Of a stretch of 7,448 bases of DNA, positions 1-6,090 are shown one piece after another (within the stretch, counting starts at the first letter, position 1; each line of letters opens with the position of its first letter). The position numbers and the translations under genes are program-made. The stretch is from an uncultured Opitutaceae bacterium. GTDB lineage: Bacteria > Verrucomicrobiota > Verrucomicrobiia > Opitutales > Opitutaceae. Under the pieces are notes generated by a model, which saw nothing but the letters and a program-made list of their open reading frames with translations, was not told the DNA's origin and did no database searches. The DNA lies in assembly GCA_903885525.1 (NCBI GenBank), contig CAISJA010000497.1, positions 1-7,448 of the forward strand, read 5' to 3'.

Positions 1-147
1 GAGGGACTGCACCATGGCCGAGAAGCTTTTCTGGAAAATGCTGGGACACCTGCAAACCCAGCATCCGGGGTTTGTCCGCGGCGGTCCCAAGACCCTCGCT
101 TGGCGGTTCCGCCGTGCCATCTACGTCATCGACGCCACCAACTGCAT
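1..147 (+). mobile_element. Truncated IS4-family-like transposase remnant
   Basis: The open frame from position 2 reads RDCT-MAEKLFWKMLGHLQ, then a Gly/Arg-rich stretch and RFRRAIYVIDAT. This matches my memory of IS4-type transposases, where an NRD..MAE.LFW.ML.HL segment is followed by RFKR.IHVVDSTTI and then ..ANC.DWAKHRRRKAAAK. The Asp in YVID would be the first catalytic residue of the DDE triad. Similarity is convincing to about 139. The next residues, NC (140-145), may derive from the ANC that normally lies a few codons further on, which would imply a small deletion. The conserved AKHRRRKAAAK core and everything after it are absent, so the element is broken. Its 5' part would lie outside the window, and no terminal inverted repeat or target duplication can be seen. 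The frame continues without a stop into nth. The family assignment rests on recalled motifs, not a database search. Confidence 0.7.
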
Positions 148-196
148 ACCCATATTTCAGATTGAGCACGGGACGCCGGCCAGGCTGGATGAGCGG

Positions 197-865
197 ATGG
201 CTCCCTCCTGCGACTACCGCTCCCGCCAGGCACGGGCGAACTACATTGGGTGGCGTCTGGCGGAGCTGTATCCGGTGACGCCGATACCGCTGGATCACCG
301 CGACCCCTATACCCTGCTGGTGGCCGTGCTGCTCTCGGCGCAGTGCACGGACAAGCGGGTGAACCTCGTGACGCCTCACCTGTGGGCACTGGCCAGCCAT
401 CCGCGGGAGATGGCGCAGATCCCGGTGGGGCAGATCCAGGCGGTCATCCGTCCCTGCGGATTGTCGCCGCAAAAGGCGAAGGCCATCGCCGGGCTTTCCC
501 GTCTGCTGCTGGAGCGGCATGGCGGCGAGGTGCCGCGCACGTTCGCCGAGCTGGAGGCCCTGCCCGGGGTCGGCCACAAGACCGCTTCGGTCGTGATGGC
601 GCAGGCCTGGGGGGTGCCGGCGTTTCCGGTCGACACCCACATCCACCGCCTGGCGCAGCGTTGGAAGCTTACCGTCGGGCGCGCGGTGGCGCAGACCGAA
701 CAGGATCTGAAGCAGGTCTTCCCCCGCGAGCAGTGGAACCAGCTCCACCTCCGGATGATTTACTATGGCCGCGAGCATTGCACCGCGCGTGGTTGCGACG
801 GCACGGTCTGCGAGCTTTGCCGGACACTGTTTCCTGGCCGCCGAGCGGTCCGCACCCGCAAGTAG
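197..865 (+). CDS. nth: Endonuclease III (DNA glycosylase/AP lyase)
   Basis: This bifunctional base-excision-repair enzyme removes oxidised pyrimidines and cleaves the abasic site by beta-elimination. From the ATG at 197 it has 222 residues, close to the 211 of E. coli Nth. Family landmarks include LDHRDPYTLLVAVLLSAQCTD (about 33-53). The helix-hairpin-helix LPGVGHKTASVV (122-133) carries the catalytic Lys at 128, and VDTHIHR carries the catalytic Asp at 146. The C-terminus has four cysteines (195, 200, 205, 208), but not in the usual C-X6-C-X2-C-X5-C iron-sulfur pattern. The frame is open back to the window edge, and an ATG at 14 would give 283 residues. The first roughly 44 of those are transposase-like, so I place the start at 197, where Nth-like sequence begins (SRQARANYIGWRLAELYP). 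Only a weak purine-rich stretch (GGATGAG) precedes it. No promoter was recognised. It is convergent with the chemoreceptor gene. Confidence 0.93.
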   Translation: MAPSCDYRSRQARANYIGWRLAELYPVTPIPLDHRDPYTLLVAVLLSAQCTDKRVNLVTPHLWALASHPREMAQIPVGQIQAVIRPCGLSPQKAKAIAGLSRLLLERHGGEVPRTFAELEALPGVGHKTASVVMAQAWGVPAFPVDTHIHRLAQRWKLTVGRAVAQTEQDLKQVFPREQWNQLHLRMIYYGREHCTARGCDGTVCELCRTLFPGRRAVRTRK

Positions 866-876
866 CGTCGACCGGC

Positions 877-899
877 GGCCCCGCGGTGCGCGGGGGGCC
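877..899. terminator. GC-rich hairpin, probable terminator after nth
   Basis: The inverted repeat CCCCGCG (879-885), loop GTG, CGCGGGG (889-895) is a perfect 7-bp stem. GG (877-878) can add pairs with CC (898-899) across a two-base bulge. It begins 12 bases after the nth stop and lies between convergent genes, so it may serve both strands. No T-tract follows, so intrinsic termination is plausible but not certain. Confidence 0.5.
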
Positions 900-940
900 T
901 GACGGCCTATCGCCGGCCGGACCCGGCTGTCCGTCCGTCA
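900..940. terminator. Second inverted repeat in the nth/chemoreceptor gap
   Basis: TGACGG (900-905) pairs with CCGTCA (935-940). Inside, GCCGG (912-916) can pair with CCGGC (923-927), giving a two-tiered GC-rich structure. It ends 12 bases past the stop codon of the leftward chemoreceptor gene, where that gene's terminator would be expected. There is no obvious U-tract on either strand. Confidence 0.35.
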
Positions 941-952
941 GGGCAGAACCAG

Positions 953-2917
953 CTACTTGAACTGGAGGTCCAGCGCGGCGTCGGCCGCGGGGTCGGAGGC
1001 ATGGTTGGTCCGTGGCGGTGCGGGGAGCGGTGGCACGGCTGGACCGGCGGGAAGCGCCGGTGGGAGGGGTCGGCTCGCCGTCGGTGCCGCGGGTTTGGCC
1101 GCAGCATGCGAGGAGCGGCCGACCAGCCCCGCCAGCCCCATGGCTTCGTGCTGCAGTTCGCTGGACTGGGCGTTGAGTTCCTCGGCGGCGGCGGCGGTCT
1201 CCTCGGCGTTGGCCGCGTTGCTCTGGGTCACCTTGTCCAGCTGGCAGACCGCCTCGGCCAGCTGGCCGAGGCCTGTGCTCTGTTCCTGGGAAGCGGCGGC
1301 CACCTCGGAGACGAGACGGTCGACGTCGCGCGCCTTGCCCAGGATGTCCTGTAGGACGGTGGCCACATTGCGGGAGAGACCGACGCCGAGCTCGCTCCGG
1401 GCGGTGGCTTCGGATATTTTGGTGGCGGTTTCCTTGGCGGCCTGGGCGGAACGCTGGGCCAGGCTGCGCACCTCCTCGGCGACGACGGCGAATCCTGCTC
1501 CGGCCTCGCCCGCGCGCGCAGCCTCGACGGCGGCGTTGAGCGCGAGGATGTTGGTCTGGAAGGCGATTTCGTCGATGGTCTTGATGATTTTGGAAATGTC
1601 GCTGGAGGAGCGGCTGACGGCCTCCATCGCCCCCTGCATCTCCTGCATTTTCTCCGCGCCCAGTTCTGCGGAGCTGCGGGCCTGGTTGGCCGCCTCCTTC
1701 GCGCTGGACGCATTGACGGCATTGTAGCGGGTCATGCTGGTGACCTCTTCGAGGGAGGAGCTGATTTCCTCAATGGTGGCGGCCTGCTCGCTGGAGCCTT
1801 CGGCCAGGCTCTGGCTGGCCGCGGAAACCTGGGTGGCGGCGGCAGCCACCTGGTCCGAGCCGGCACCGAGCGATTCCGTGACATTGCCGAGCAGCCGGTT
1901 GATGCGCCGGACGACCAGCACGCTGATGGTGACGCCCAGCGTGACCACGGCGAGCAGGCCGGCGAGGAGCCACCGGGAGGACCCGTCGAGGTTGGCCCGG
2001 GCTGACCGGGCAAATTCATCGGTCTGCCGCATGGAGCTGCCTTGAATGACATCGATGGCCTCGTCGAAAGCCTGGGCCGCCTGTTGACGCTTGACGGCGA
2101 TGGCGGCGGAACCGCGGTAGCTTTCGGCAATCTGCCGGGCGGAGGCTTCAAAGGCATGGACGGCGGCACCGACGACTTGGAGCTTTTGCAGGTTGGCAGG
2201 CTGGTAGGTGATGTGGGCGATGGCGTCGAGGTTTTGCTGAATTTCGGCGAACTGGCCGTCGAGCGCGTCGAGCAGCGTGGCATCGCGGAGAGTCTGCGCC
2301 TTGAAGATCGTCACCCGGATGGTGTTGCCTGCGGTGATGATGCCGGTGATGCCGCCGATCTTGGTGACCCGTTCATCCAGTTTGTCGGCGGGCAGGCCGG
2401 CATGGATCTCCTCCCGGATCTTCTGATTCTGGCTTGCCAGATAGCCGGCGGTTTCCTTCATGAAATTCTTGGCATTGGTCTCCAGATCGCTGCGGATGCG
2501 GGTGAGCTCGGTGATGTTTTTTTCTGTGGCCGACATCAGGGCGGCGAAGCTGGCCAATTGGGTTTCAGCTGTTGCGGCGGTTTGCCGCAACTGGACCAGT
2601 TCAGGATATGAGACCGCCAAAGCCTTGGCCTTGCCGAGGGCGGACTCCAGCCGGCCCTGGGCTTCCCTGGCAGTCTTGAGCTGCGAGTCCTCGCCGGTGA
2701 AACCATAGGTGCGGGCCGCCAGCTGCATGGTGGAGGAGTCGTTGCTGATTTCCTCCGCAACGGCTGCCTGGGGTATCACGGCCGAGGATAGAAATTGGGC
2801 ACCGCGGGAGGCGATGCTCATCCGCCAGATGGCACTGCCGCCGAGCAGGACGGTCAGCGAGAGTTGGAGGCCGATGATGAGGGTGATTCGCTGAGACAGA
2901 GTGGTGGTTTGCTTCAT
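953..2917 (-). CDS. Methyl-accepting chemotaxis protein (transmembrane chemoreceptor)
   Basis: This 654-residue inner-membrane receptor should sense a periplasmic ligand and control CheA through CheW. The order is: short N-terminus, TM1 (about 11-32, ITLIIGLQLSLTVLLGGSAIW), a mostly helical periplasmic region of about 280 residues, TM2 (about 316-336, WLLAGLLAVVTLGVTISVLVV), then a cytoplasmic coiled-coil signalling domain. The hairpin tip DEIAFQTNILALNAAVEAARAGE lies at 449-471. The periplasmic region is longer than a simple four-helix bundle (about 150 residues) and nearer the size of a helical bimodular domain; that fold is inferred from length and composition only. I see no clear HAMP domain after TM2. 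The last 50 or so residues are Ala/Pro-rich and lack a CheR/CheB-tethering NWETF-type pentapeptide. The ATG at 2917 is preferred because MKQTTTLSQRIT leads directly into TM1; an upstream TTG at 2941 is less likely. No Shine-Dalgarno is near the ATG. A sigma-28-type promoter lies just upstream. Confidence 0.95.
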   Translation of the reverse strand: MKQTTTLSQRITLIIGLQLSLTVLLGGSAIWRMSIASRGAQFLSSAVIPQAAVAEEISNDSSTMQLAARTYGFTGEDSQLKTAREAQGRLESALGKAKALAVSYPELVQLRQTAATAETQLASFAALMSATEKNITELTRIRSDLETNAKNFMKETAGYLASQNQKIREEIHAGLPADKLDERVTKIGGITGIITAGNTIRVTIFKAQTLRDATLLDALDGQFAEIQQNLDAIAHITYQPANLQKLQVVGAAVHAFEASARQIAESYRGSAAIAVKRQQAAQAFDEAIDVIQGSSMRQTDEFARSARANLDGSSRWLLAGLLAVVTLGVTISVLVVRRINRLLGNVTESLGAGSDQVAAAATQVSAASQSLAEGSSEQAATIEEISSSLEEVTSMTRYNAVNASSAKEAANQARSSAELGAEKMQEMQGAMEAVSRSSSDISKIIKTIDEIAFQTNILALNAAVEAARAGEAGAGFAVVAEEVRSLAQRSAQAAKETATKISEATARSELGVGLSRNVATVLQDILGKARDVDRLVSEVAAASQEQSTGLGQLAEAVCQLDKVTQSNAANAEETAAAAEELNAQSSELQHEAMGLAGLVGRSSHAAAKPAAPTASRPLPPALPAGPAVPPLPAPPRTNHASDPAADAALDLQFK

Positions 2918-2968
2918 GGGGTGCGGAAGGGCCTGCCGCAACCGAGGTTGACGCAGTTCAAAACTCCT

Positions 2969-2995
2969 TTATCGGTCTTTTGCCGCCGGACTTTA
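2969..2995 (-). promoter_or_regulatory. Sigma-28 (FliA)-type promoter of the chemoreceptor gene
   Basis: Read on the minus strand, TAAAGTCC (2995-2988) is followed by exactly 11 bases and then ACCGATAA (2976-2969). The known FliA consensus is TAAAGTTT-N11-GCCGATAA, so the elements match at 6 of 8 and 7 of 8 positions with ideal spacing. Transcription would start near 2962, giving a leader of about 45 bases before the ATG at 2917. The gene it serves is a chemoreceptor, the classic kind of late flagellar-regulon target. This makes a chance match unlikely, although no expression evidence is available. Confidence 0.85.
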
Positions 2996-3081
2996 CTGGT
3001 TTGGCTCCCCGGTGGGTGCCCCGTGGGCAGAAGCGCGACTGCGGATGCGGAAAGTCGTGGAGCACCCTCAGAGCCGAGACA

Positions 3082-3110
3082 GCGACAAATGTAAAATAAT
3101 TGCATATAAC
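3082..3110 (+). promoter_or_regulatory. Putative sigma-70-type promoter of the hybrid kinase gene
   Basis: GCGACA (3082-3087, 4 of 6 to TTGACA) and TATAAC (3105-3110, 5 of 6 to TATAAT) are separated by 17 bases. They sit in the only AT-rich stretch of the divergent region. A start near 3117 would leave a leader of about 60 bases before the ATG at 3179. The -35 element is weak, so this is a plausible rather than secure call. Confidence 0.45.
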
Positions 3111-3125
3111 TTGCAATTTTTGCAA
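3099..3125. repeat. TTGCAW hexamer cluster, possible operator
   Basis: TTGCAT (3100-3105), TTGCAA (3111-3116) and TTGCAA (3120-3125) lie 11 and 9 bases apart, roughly one helical turn each. TTGCAA is itself palindromic. The copies also form nested inverted repeats: ATTGCA-N7-TGCAAT (3099-3117) and TTGCA-N5-TGCAA (3111-3125). The cluster covers the proposed -10 and start region of the kinase promoter, where a repressor would act. The binding factor is unknown. Short AT-rich repeats can arise by chance, but this one stands out in a GC-rich background. Confidence 0.4.
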
Positions 3126-3178
3126 AATCCTGCCCACGTCGTCTCAAGACACTGGCTAACCCCTCTGATACCGTCGCC

Positions 3179-5806
3179 ATGCCGCCCCTCCTTTCGACCA
3201 GACGTGCCAGCCCCATCGCCTTGGGCTATGCCGTGGTTGGCTGTGTCTGGATAGTGGGGTTCGATTGGCTGAACCTGCCCTCCGCGCCGCCCAGCCTGCT
3301 GGATTGGTTGCAGGGTTATGTCGGGAGCCTGCTGTTTGTCGGCGTCAGTGCGTGCGGCCTGTTTTGGTATCTGCGCCGGCTGCGGCGGGCCGAGGCGGGC
3401 ACGAGGGAGGCCCTGGGCGCGAGCAGGCTTCGCTGCCGGAGTCTGTTTGAGGATTCGCCGAGCGCGCTGTGGGAGCAGGATATGTCGGCCCTGCGGGCCA
3501 GGTTTTATGAATTGCGGCGGGCCGGCGGGGCCAATTTGCGCAGCCACTTGACGGAGCACCCGGAGGACGTGGTGGAGTTGGCACGCGGCATCCGCACGGT
3601 ATCTTGCAACCGGGCCAGCAACCGGCTCTTCAAGCGGCCGGAGGGGGATCGGTCCTGCCCGAGTCCGGACTTTTTCTTCACCACCGGGTCGCTCCCGGTG
3701 TTTTTGGAACTCTTGGTCGCGGTGGAGGCGGGCCAGACGCATTTCACCGGCGAGCTGCCGGCGCGCGATATGCTGGGCGGGCGGCTGATCCTGGACCTTT
3801 CCCTCACGGTGCAGCCTGGCCACGAGCAATCGTTGACCAGCGTGTTGGTGACGCTGGTTGATATCACGAACCAGAAAGTCCAGGACAGCCGGGTGGCCGA
3901 TGCGCTGGGCTTCAGCGAGACGCTCCTGCGGGTCGCTCCGGTGGGGGTTCTGACCTTCCGGGCCGACGGGCCGATGCTAACGGCCAATGCGGCTGCGGGT
4001 CGGATCGTCGGGGCCGAGCGGGAGCAGCTTCTGCGCCAGAACTTCCAGCAGATTCGTTCGTGGCAGGACAACGGGATGCTCGATGCGGCGCGGGAGGCGT
4101 TGGCCAGCGGGGTCGCGAAAACCCTGCTGGCCCGGGGGACCACGCAGTTTGGCCGCGAGTACCATCTCGAGGCGACGTTTGCCAGCTTCCACCAGCAGGG
4201 AGAGGCGCGGCTGCTCCTCCTGCTTAACGACGTGAGGGAGCGCGATGATCCCGGCCGCAACCTGCGCGTGCTACATTCCGCCCTGCAGGCCGTGCCTGAG
4301 GGGATCGTCATCACCGATCTCGACGGGCGCGTGGAGTGGGTGAATCCCGGCTTCACCCGCCTTACCGGTTACACGCTGGAGGAGATGGCCGGCCAATCGA
4401 GCCGCTGGCTCCGCTCCGGTTGGCACGACGTGGGGGACTACGCCCAGCACGGGGACTCGATCAGCCAGGGCGAAATCTGGGAAGGCGAGCTGCAAAACCG
4501 GCGCAAGGACGGGTCGCTCTACCCGGAGGCGATGACGCTCGCTCCCATGCGCGACCCCAGCGGGACCCTCTCGCACTTCATCGCCATCAAGCGCGACCTC
4601 ACCAGGGAAAAACAGATGGAGCAGCAGATCGCGCGCACCCAGCGGCTCGACAGCGTCGGCCTGCTCGCCAGCGGCATTGCGCATGACCTGAACAACGTGC
4701 TCACCCCGATCATGCTTTCGACCGACCTGCTGCGGATGCATGTGCAGGATGCCCCGGCGCGGGGCCTGCTGGAGATGCTGGGCCAGTCGGCGCGCCGCGG
4801 CGCCGGTCTGTTGAAACAGGTGCTGACGTTCGTGCGCGGCAGCGAAGGCGAGCGCACCGAGGTCAACCTGGCTTTTCTGCTCAAGGAAGTCGCCAGTCTC
4901 ATCCGGGAGACCTTTCCGCGCGAGATCGAGGTCCGGCTGGACCTGCCGAAGCTGGTGCCGAAAACCGTGTGCGATGTCACCCAGCTTCACCAGGTGATCA
5001 TGAACCTCGCGGTCAATGCCCGCGACGCCATGCCCTGCGGCGGGACACTGACCCTGCGCGTGGCCGAGTTTCACCTGACGGAAGCCGAGGTGCTCCGGCA
5101 CCCGGGCCTGCGCCGCGGGCCCTATCTGGTCCTGACTGTGGCCGACACGGGCACGGGCATGCCCGACCATGTGCTCGAGCACATCTTCGACCCGTTTTTT
5201 ACCACCAAACCCCGCGGCGAGGGCACCGGGCTCGGCTTGTCCACGGTGTACGGCCTGATGCGCAATCACGGCGGTTCCGTGGAGGTCTCGACGGAACTGG
5301 GTGCTGGCAGCGAGTTCCGGGTCTATCTCCCGGTCAAAACCGAGGTGGCTCCGGTGGCCGAGGAGGCCGCATCCCCGCCGGTGCTGATCGGGCGGGGCCG
5401 GTGCATACTGGTGGTGGACGACGAGCCGACGATCCGCCAGGCCATGCAGACGCTGCTGGGGCGGCACGGCTTTACGGTGGTTTGCGCGGCCGACGGGGTG
5501 GAAGGCGCCGAAATTTTCCGGCGCTCGCCCGGCCGCTTCGCCCTGGCGATCGTCGACCAGATGATGCCGCGGATGAACGGAACGGACCTGCTCCGCCAAC
5601 TGCAGCAGGCGCGGCCCGCGCTGCCGGTGATCATGATATCCGGCTTGTCCATGCCGGAGGTCCAGCCCGCCGAGACCGGGGCGGCCCCCTGCCGCCTGCT
5701 GCGCAAGCCCTATGCCTCCGGGGCGATGCTCGAGGCGATTGCCGAGGAGCTGGGTGACCGCGTCCGGCCCGAATGTGATTTGGCCGGGGCGGAAAAGAAG
5801 GTTTGA
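3179..5806 (+). CDS. Membrane-anchored PAS hybrid sensor histidine kinase with receiver domain
   Basis: This 875-residue kinase has two predicted N-terminal membrane segments (about 13-31 and 45-65) with a very short loop between them, so sensing is probably membrane-embedded or cytoplasmic. PAS-like regions follow. The first (about 86-232) begins LFEDSPSALWEQD, the second is at about 245-355, and the third (about 364-475) is canonical (PEGIVITDLDGRVEWVNPGF). The dimerisation/phosphoacceptor motif SGIAHDLNNVLTP places the reactive His at 502. The ATPase domain has an N box (NLAVNARDA, Asn613), a G1 box (DTGTGM, 656-661), an F box (FDPFFTTK) and a G2 box (GEGTGLGL, 680-687). The C-terminal receiver (about 741-858) has the acidic pair Asp747/Asp748, phosphoacceptor Asp793, Ser821 and Lys843, so it looks active. 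No output domain or DNA-binding partner follows, so phosphate probably passes to a distant regulator. The ATG at 3179 has no Shine-Dalgarno. The signal sensed cannot be deduced. Confidence 0.94.
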   Translation: MPPLLSTRRASPIALGYAVVGCVWIVGFDWLNLPSAPPSLLDWLQGYVGSLLFVGVSACGLFWYLRRLRRAEAGTREALGASRLRCRSLFEDSPSALWEQDMSALRARFYELRRAGGANLRSHLTEHPEDVVELARGIRTVSCNRASNRLFKRPEGDRSCPSPDFFFTTGSLPVFLELLVAVEAGQTHFTGELPARDMLGGRLILDLSLTVQPGHEQSLTSVLVTLVDITNQKVQDSRVADALGFSETLLRVAPVGVLTFRADGPMLTANAAAGRIVGAEREQLLRQNFQQIRSWQDNGMLDAAREALASGVAKTLLARGTTQFGREYHLEATFASFHQQGEARLLLLLNDVRERDDPGRNLRVLHSALQAVPEGIVITDLDGRVEWVNPGFTRLTGYTLEEMAGQSSRWLRSGWHDVGDYAQHGDSISQGEIWEGELQNRRKDGSLYPEAMTLAPMRDPSGTLSHFIAIKRDLTREKQMEQQIARTQRLDSVGLLASGIAHDLNNVLTPIMLSTDLLRMHVQDAPARGLLEMLGQSARRGAGLLKQVLTFVRGSEGERTEVNLAFLLKEVASLIRETFPREIEVRLDLPKLVPKTVCDVTQLHQVIMNLAVNARDAMPCGGTLTLRVAEFHLTEAEVLRHPGLRRGPYLVLTVADTGTGMPDHVLEHIFDPFFTTKPRGEGTGLGLSTVYGLMRNHGGSVEVSTELGAGSEFRVYLPVKTEVAPVAEEAASPPVLIGRGRCILVVDDEPTIRQAMQTLLGRHGFTVVCAADGVEGAEIFRRSPGRFALAIVDQMMPRMNGTDLLRQLQQARPALPVIMISGLSMPEVQPAETGAAPCRLLRKPYASGAMLEAIAEELGDRVRPECDLAGAEKKV

Positions 5807-5847
5807 TTTCTCCTCCACCGTAGCCAACCGTCCCGACTCCGTTTTCT

Positions 5848-5924
5848 GGACGCTTAGCTCAGTTGGTTAGAGCACCTGCTTCACACGCAGGGGGTCACTG
5901 GTTCGAGTCCAGTAGCGTCCACCA
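5848..5924 (+). tRNA. tRNA-Val (anticodon CAC), CCA encoded
   Basis: A complete cloverleaf can be drawn. The acceptor stem GGACGCT (5848-5854) pairs perfectly with AGCGTCC (5914-5920). The D stem is GCTC/GAGC. The anticodon stem CCTGC/GCAGG encloses TTCACAC, giving anticodon CAC (5882-5884), which reads GUG valine codons. The T stem ACTGG/CCAGT encloses TTCGAGT. Discriminator A and CCA follow at 5921-5924. The tRNA begins 41 bases after the kinase stop on the same strand. No promoter was recognised in that gap. Confidence 0.97.
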
Positions 5925-6090
5925 TGTGGGCGGCACAGGCTGGGGCGAGGCGCGGCCTGCGGGCCGGGGCGGCTGGCACCGGGTTCAGCCCGGCTCCTGT
6001 CCGGTGGCCAGTCGGCCGGATGACAGAGATTCCGGATCGGGGGCGAGGTCGTGGTTTGCCATTCCGGGCCGGGCGGGCATGGATGGCGGG
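5925..6090. other. Intergenic region between tRNA-Val and galK
   Basis: This 166-base GC-rich stretch has no credible gene. Small inverted repeats are visible: CCGGG (5979-5983) with CCCGG (5989-5993), and TCCGG (6000-6004) with CCGGA (6016-6020). Either could help end the tRNA transcript or form an operator for galK, but neither has a T-tract or a recognisable binding-site pattern. I found no convincing -35/-10 pair. The galK frame is open through this stretch and into the tRNA, which reflects GC richness and not coding. Confidence 0.5.

Noticed and set aside
250..960. Plus-strand open frame (236 codons) overlapping nth
   Set aside because: It lies in another frame of nth and its translation is Gly/Ala/Pro-rich without any motif. 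The Nth catalytic residues fix the true frame.
2914..2970. AAAGGAG Shine-Dalgarno-like sequence (2970-2964, minus strand) with a 15-codon TTG frame whose TGA overlaps the chemoreceptor ATG
   Set aside because: AAAGGAG overlaps the -10 element of the sigma-28 promoter and would lie largely upstream of the transcript start. The TTG is only two bases away, too close for normal initiation.
3018..3060. Possible riboswitch or structured leader upstream of the chemoreceptor
   Set aside because: Only a 4-bp stem (GCCC/GGGC at 3018-3028) is visible, no known aptamer consensus was recognised, and the region lies upstream of the likely transcript start.
3088..3116. Possible minus-strand sigma-70 promoter TTGCAA-N17-TACATT for the chemoreceptor
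   Set aside because: Both hexamers match at only 4 of 6 positions and the sigma-28 site is far better. In AT-rich DNA such pairs are easy to find.
4271..5827. Long minus-strand open frame (518 codons) opposite the hybrid kinase
   Set aside because: It is fully antisense to an unmistakable kinase-receiver gene. Its translation is rich in His, Gly, Arg and Ala with no domain, and long antisense frames are common in high-GC DNA.
5974..5990. Sigma-54-like TGGCAC...TTCAGC before galK
   Set aside because: The spacing between the GG and GC doublets is 11 instead of 10 bases and the -12 element is not TTGC.
5863..6090. Upstream extension of the galK frame to inside the tRNA
   Set aside because: It would place coding sequence within a perfect tRNA-Val gene. 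GalK similarity begins after 6091, and the resulting length of 468 would be too long for the family.
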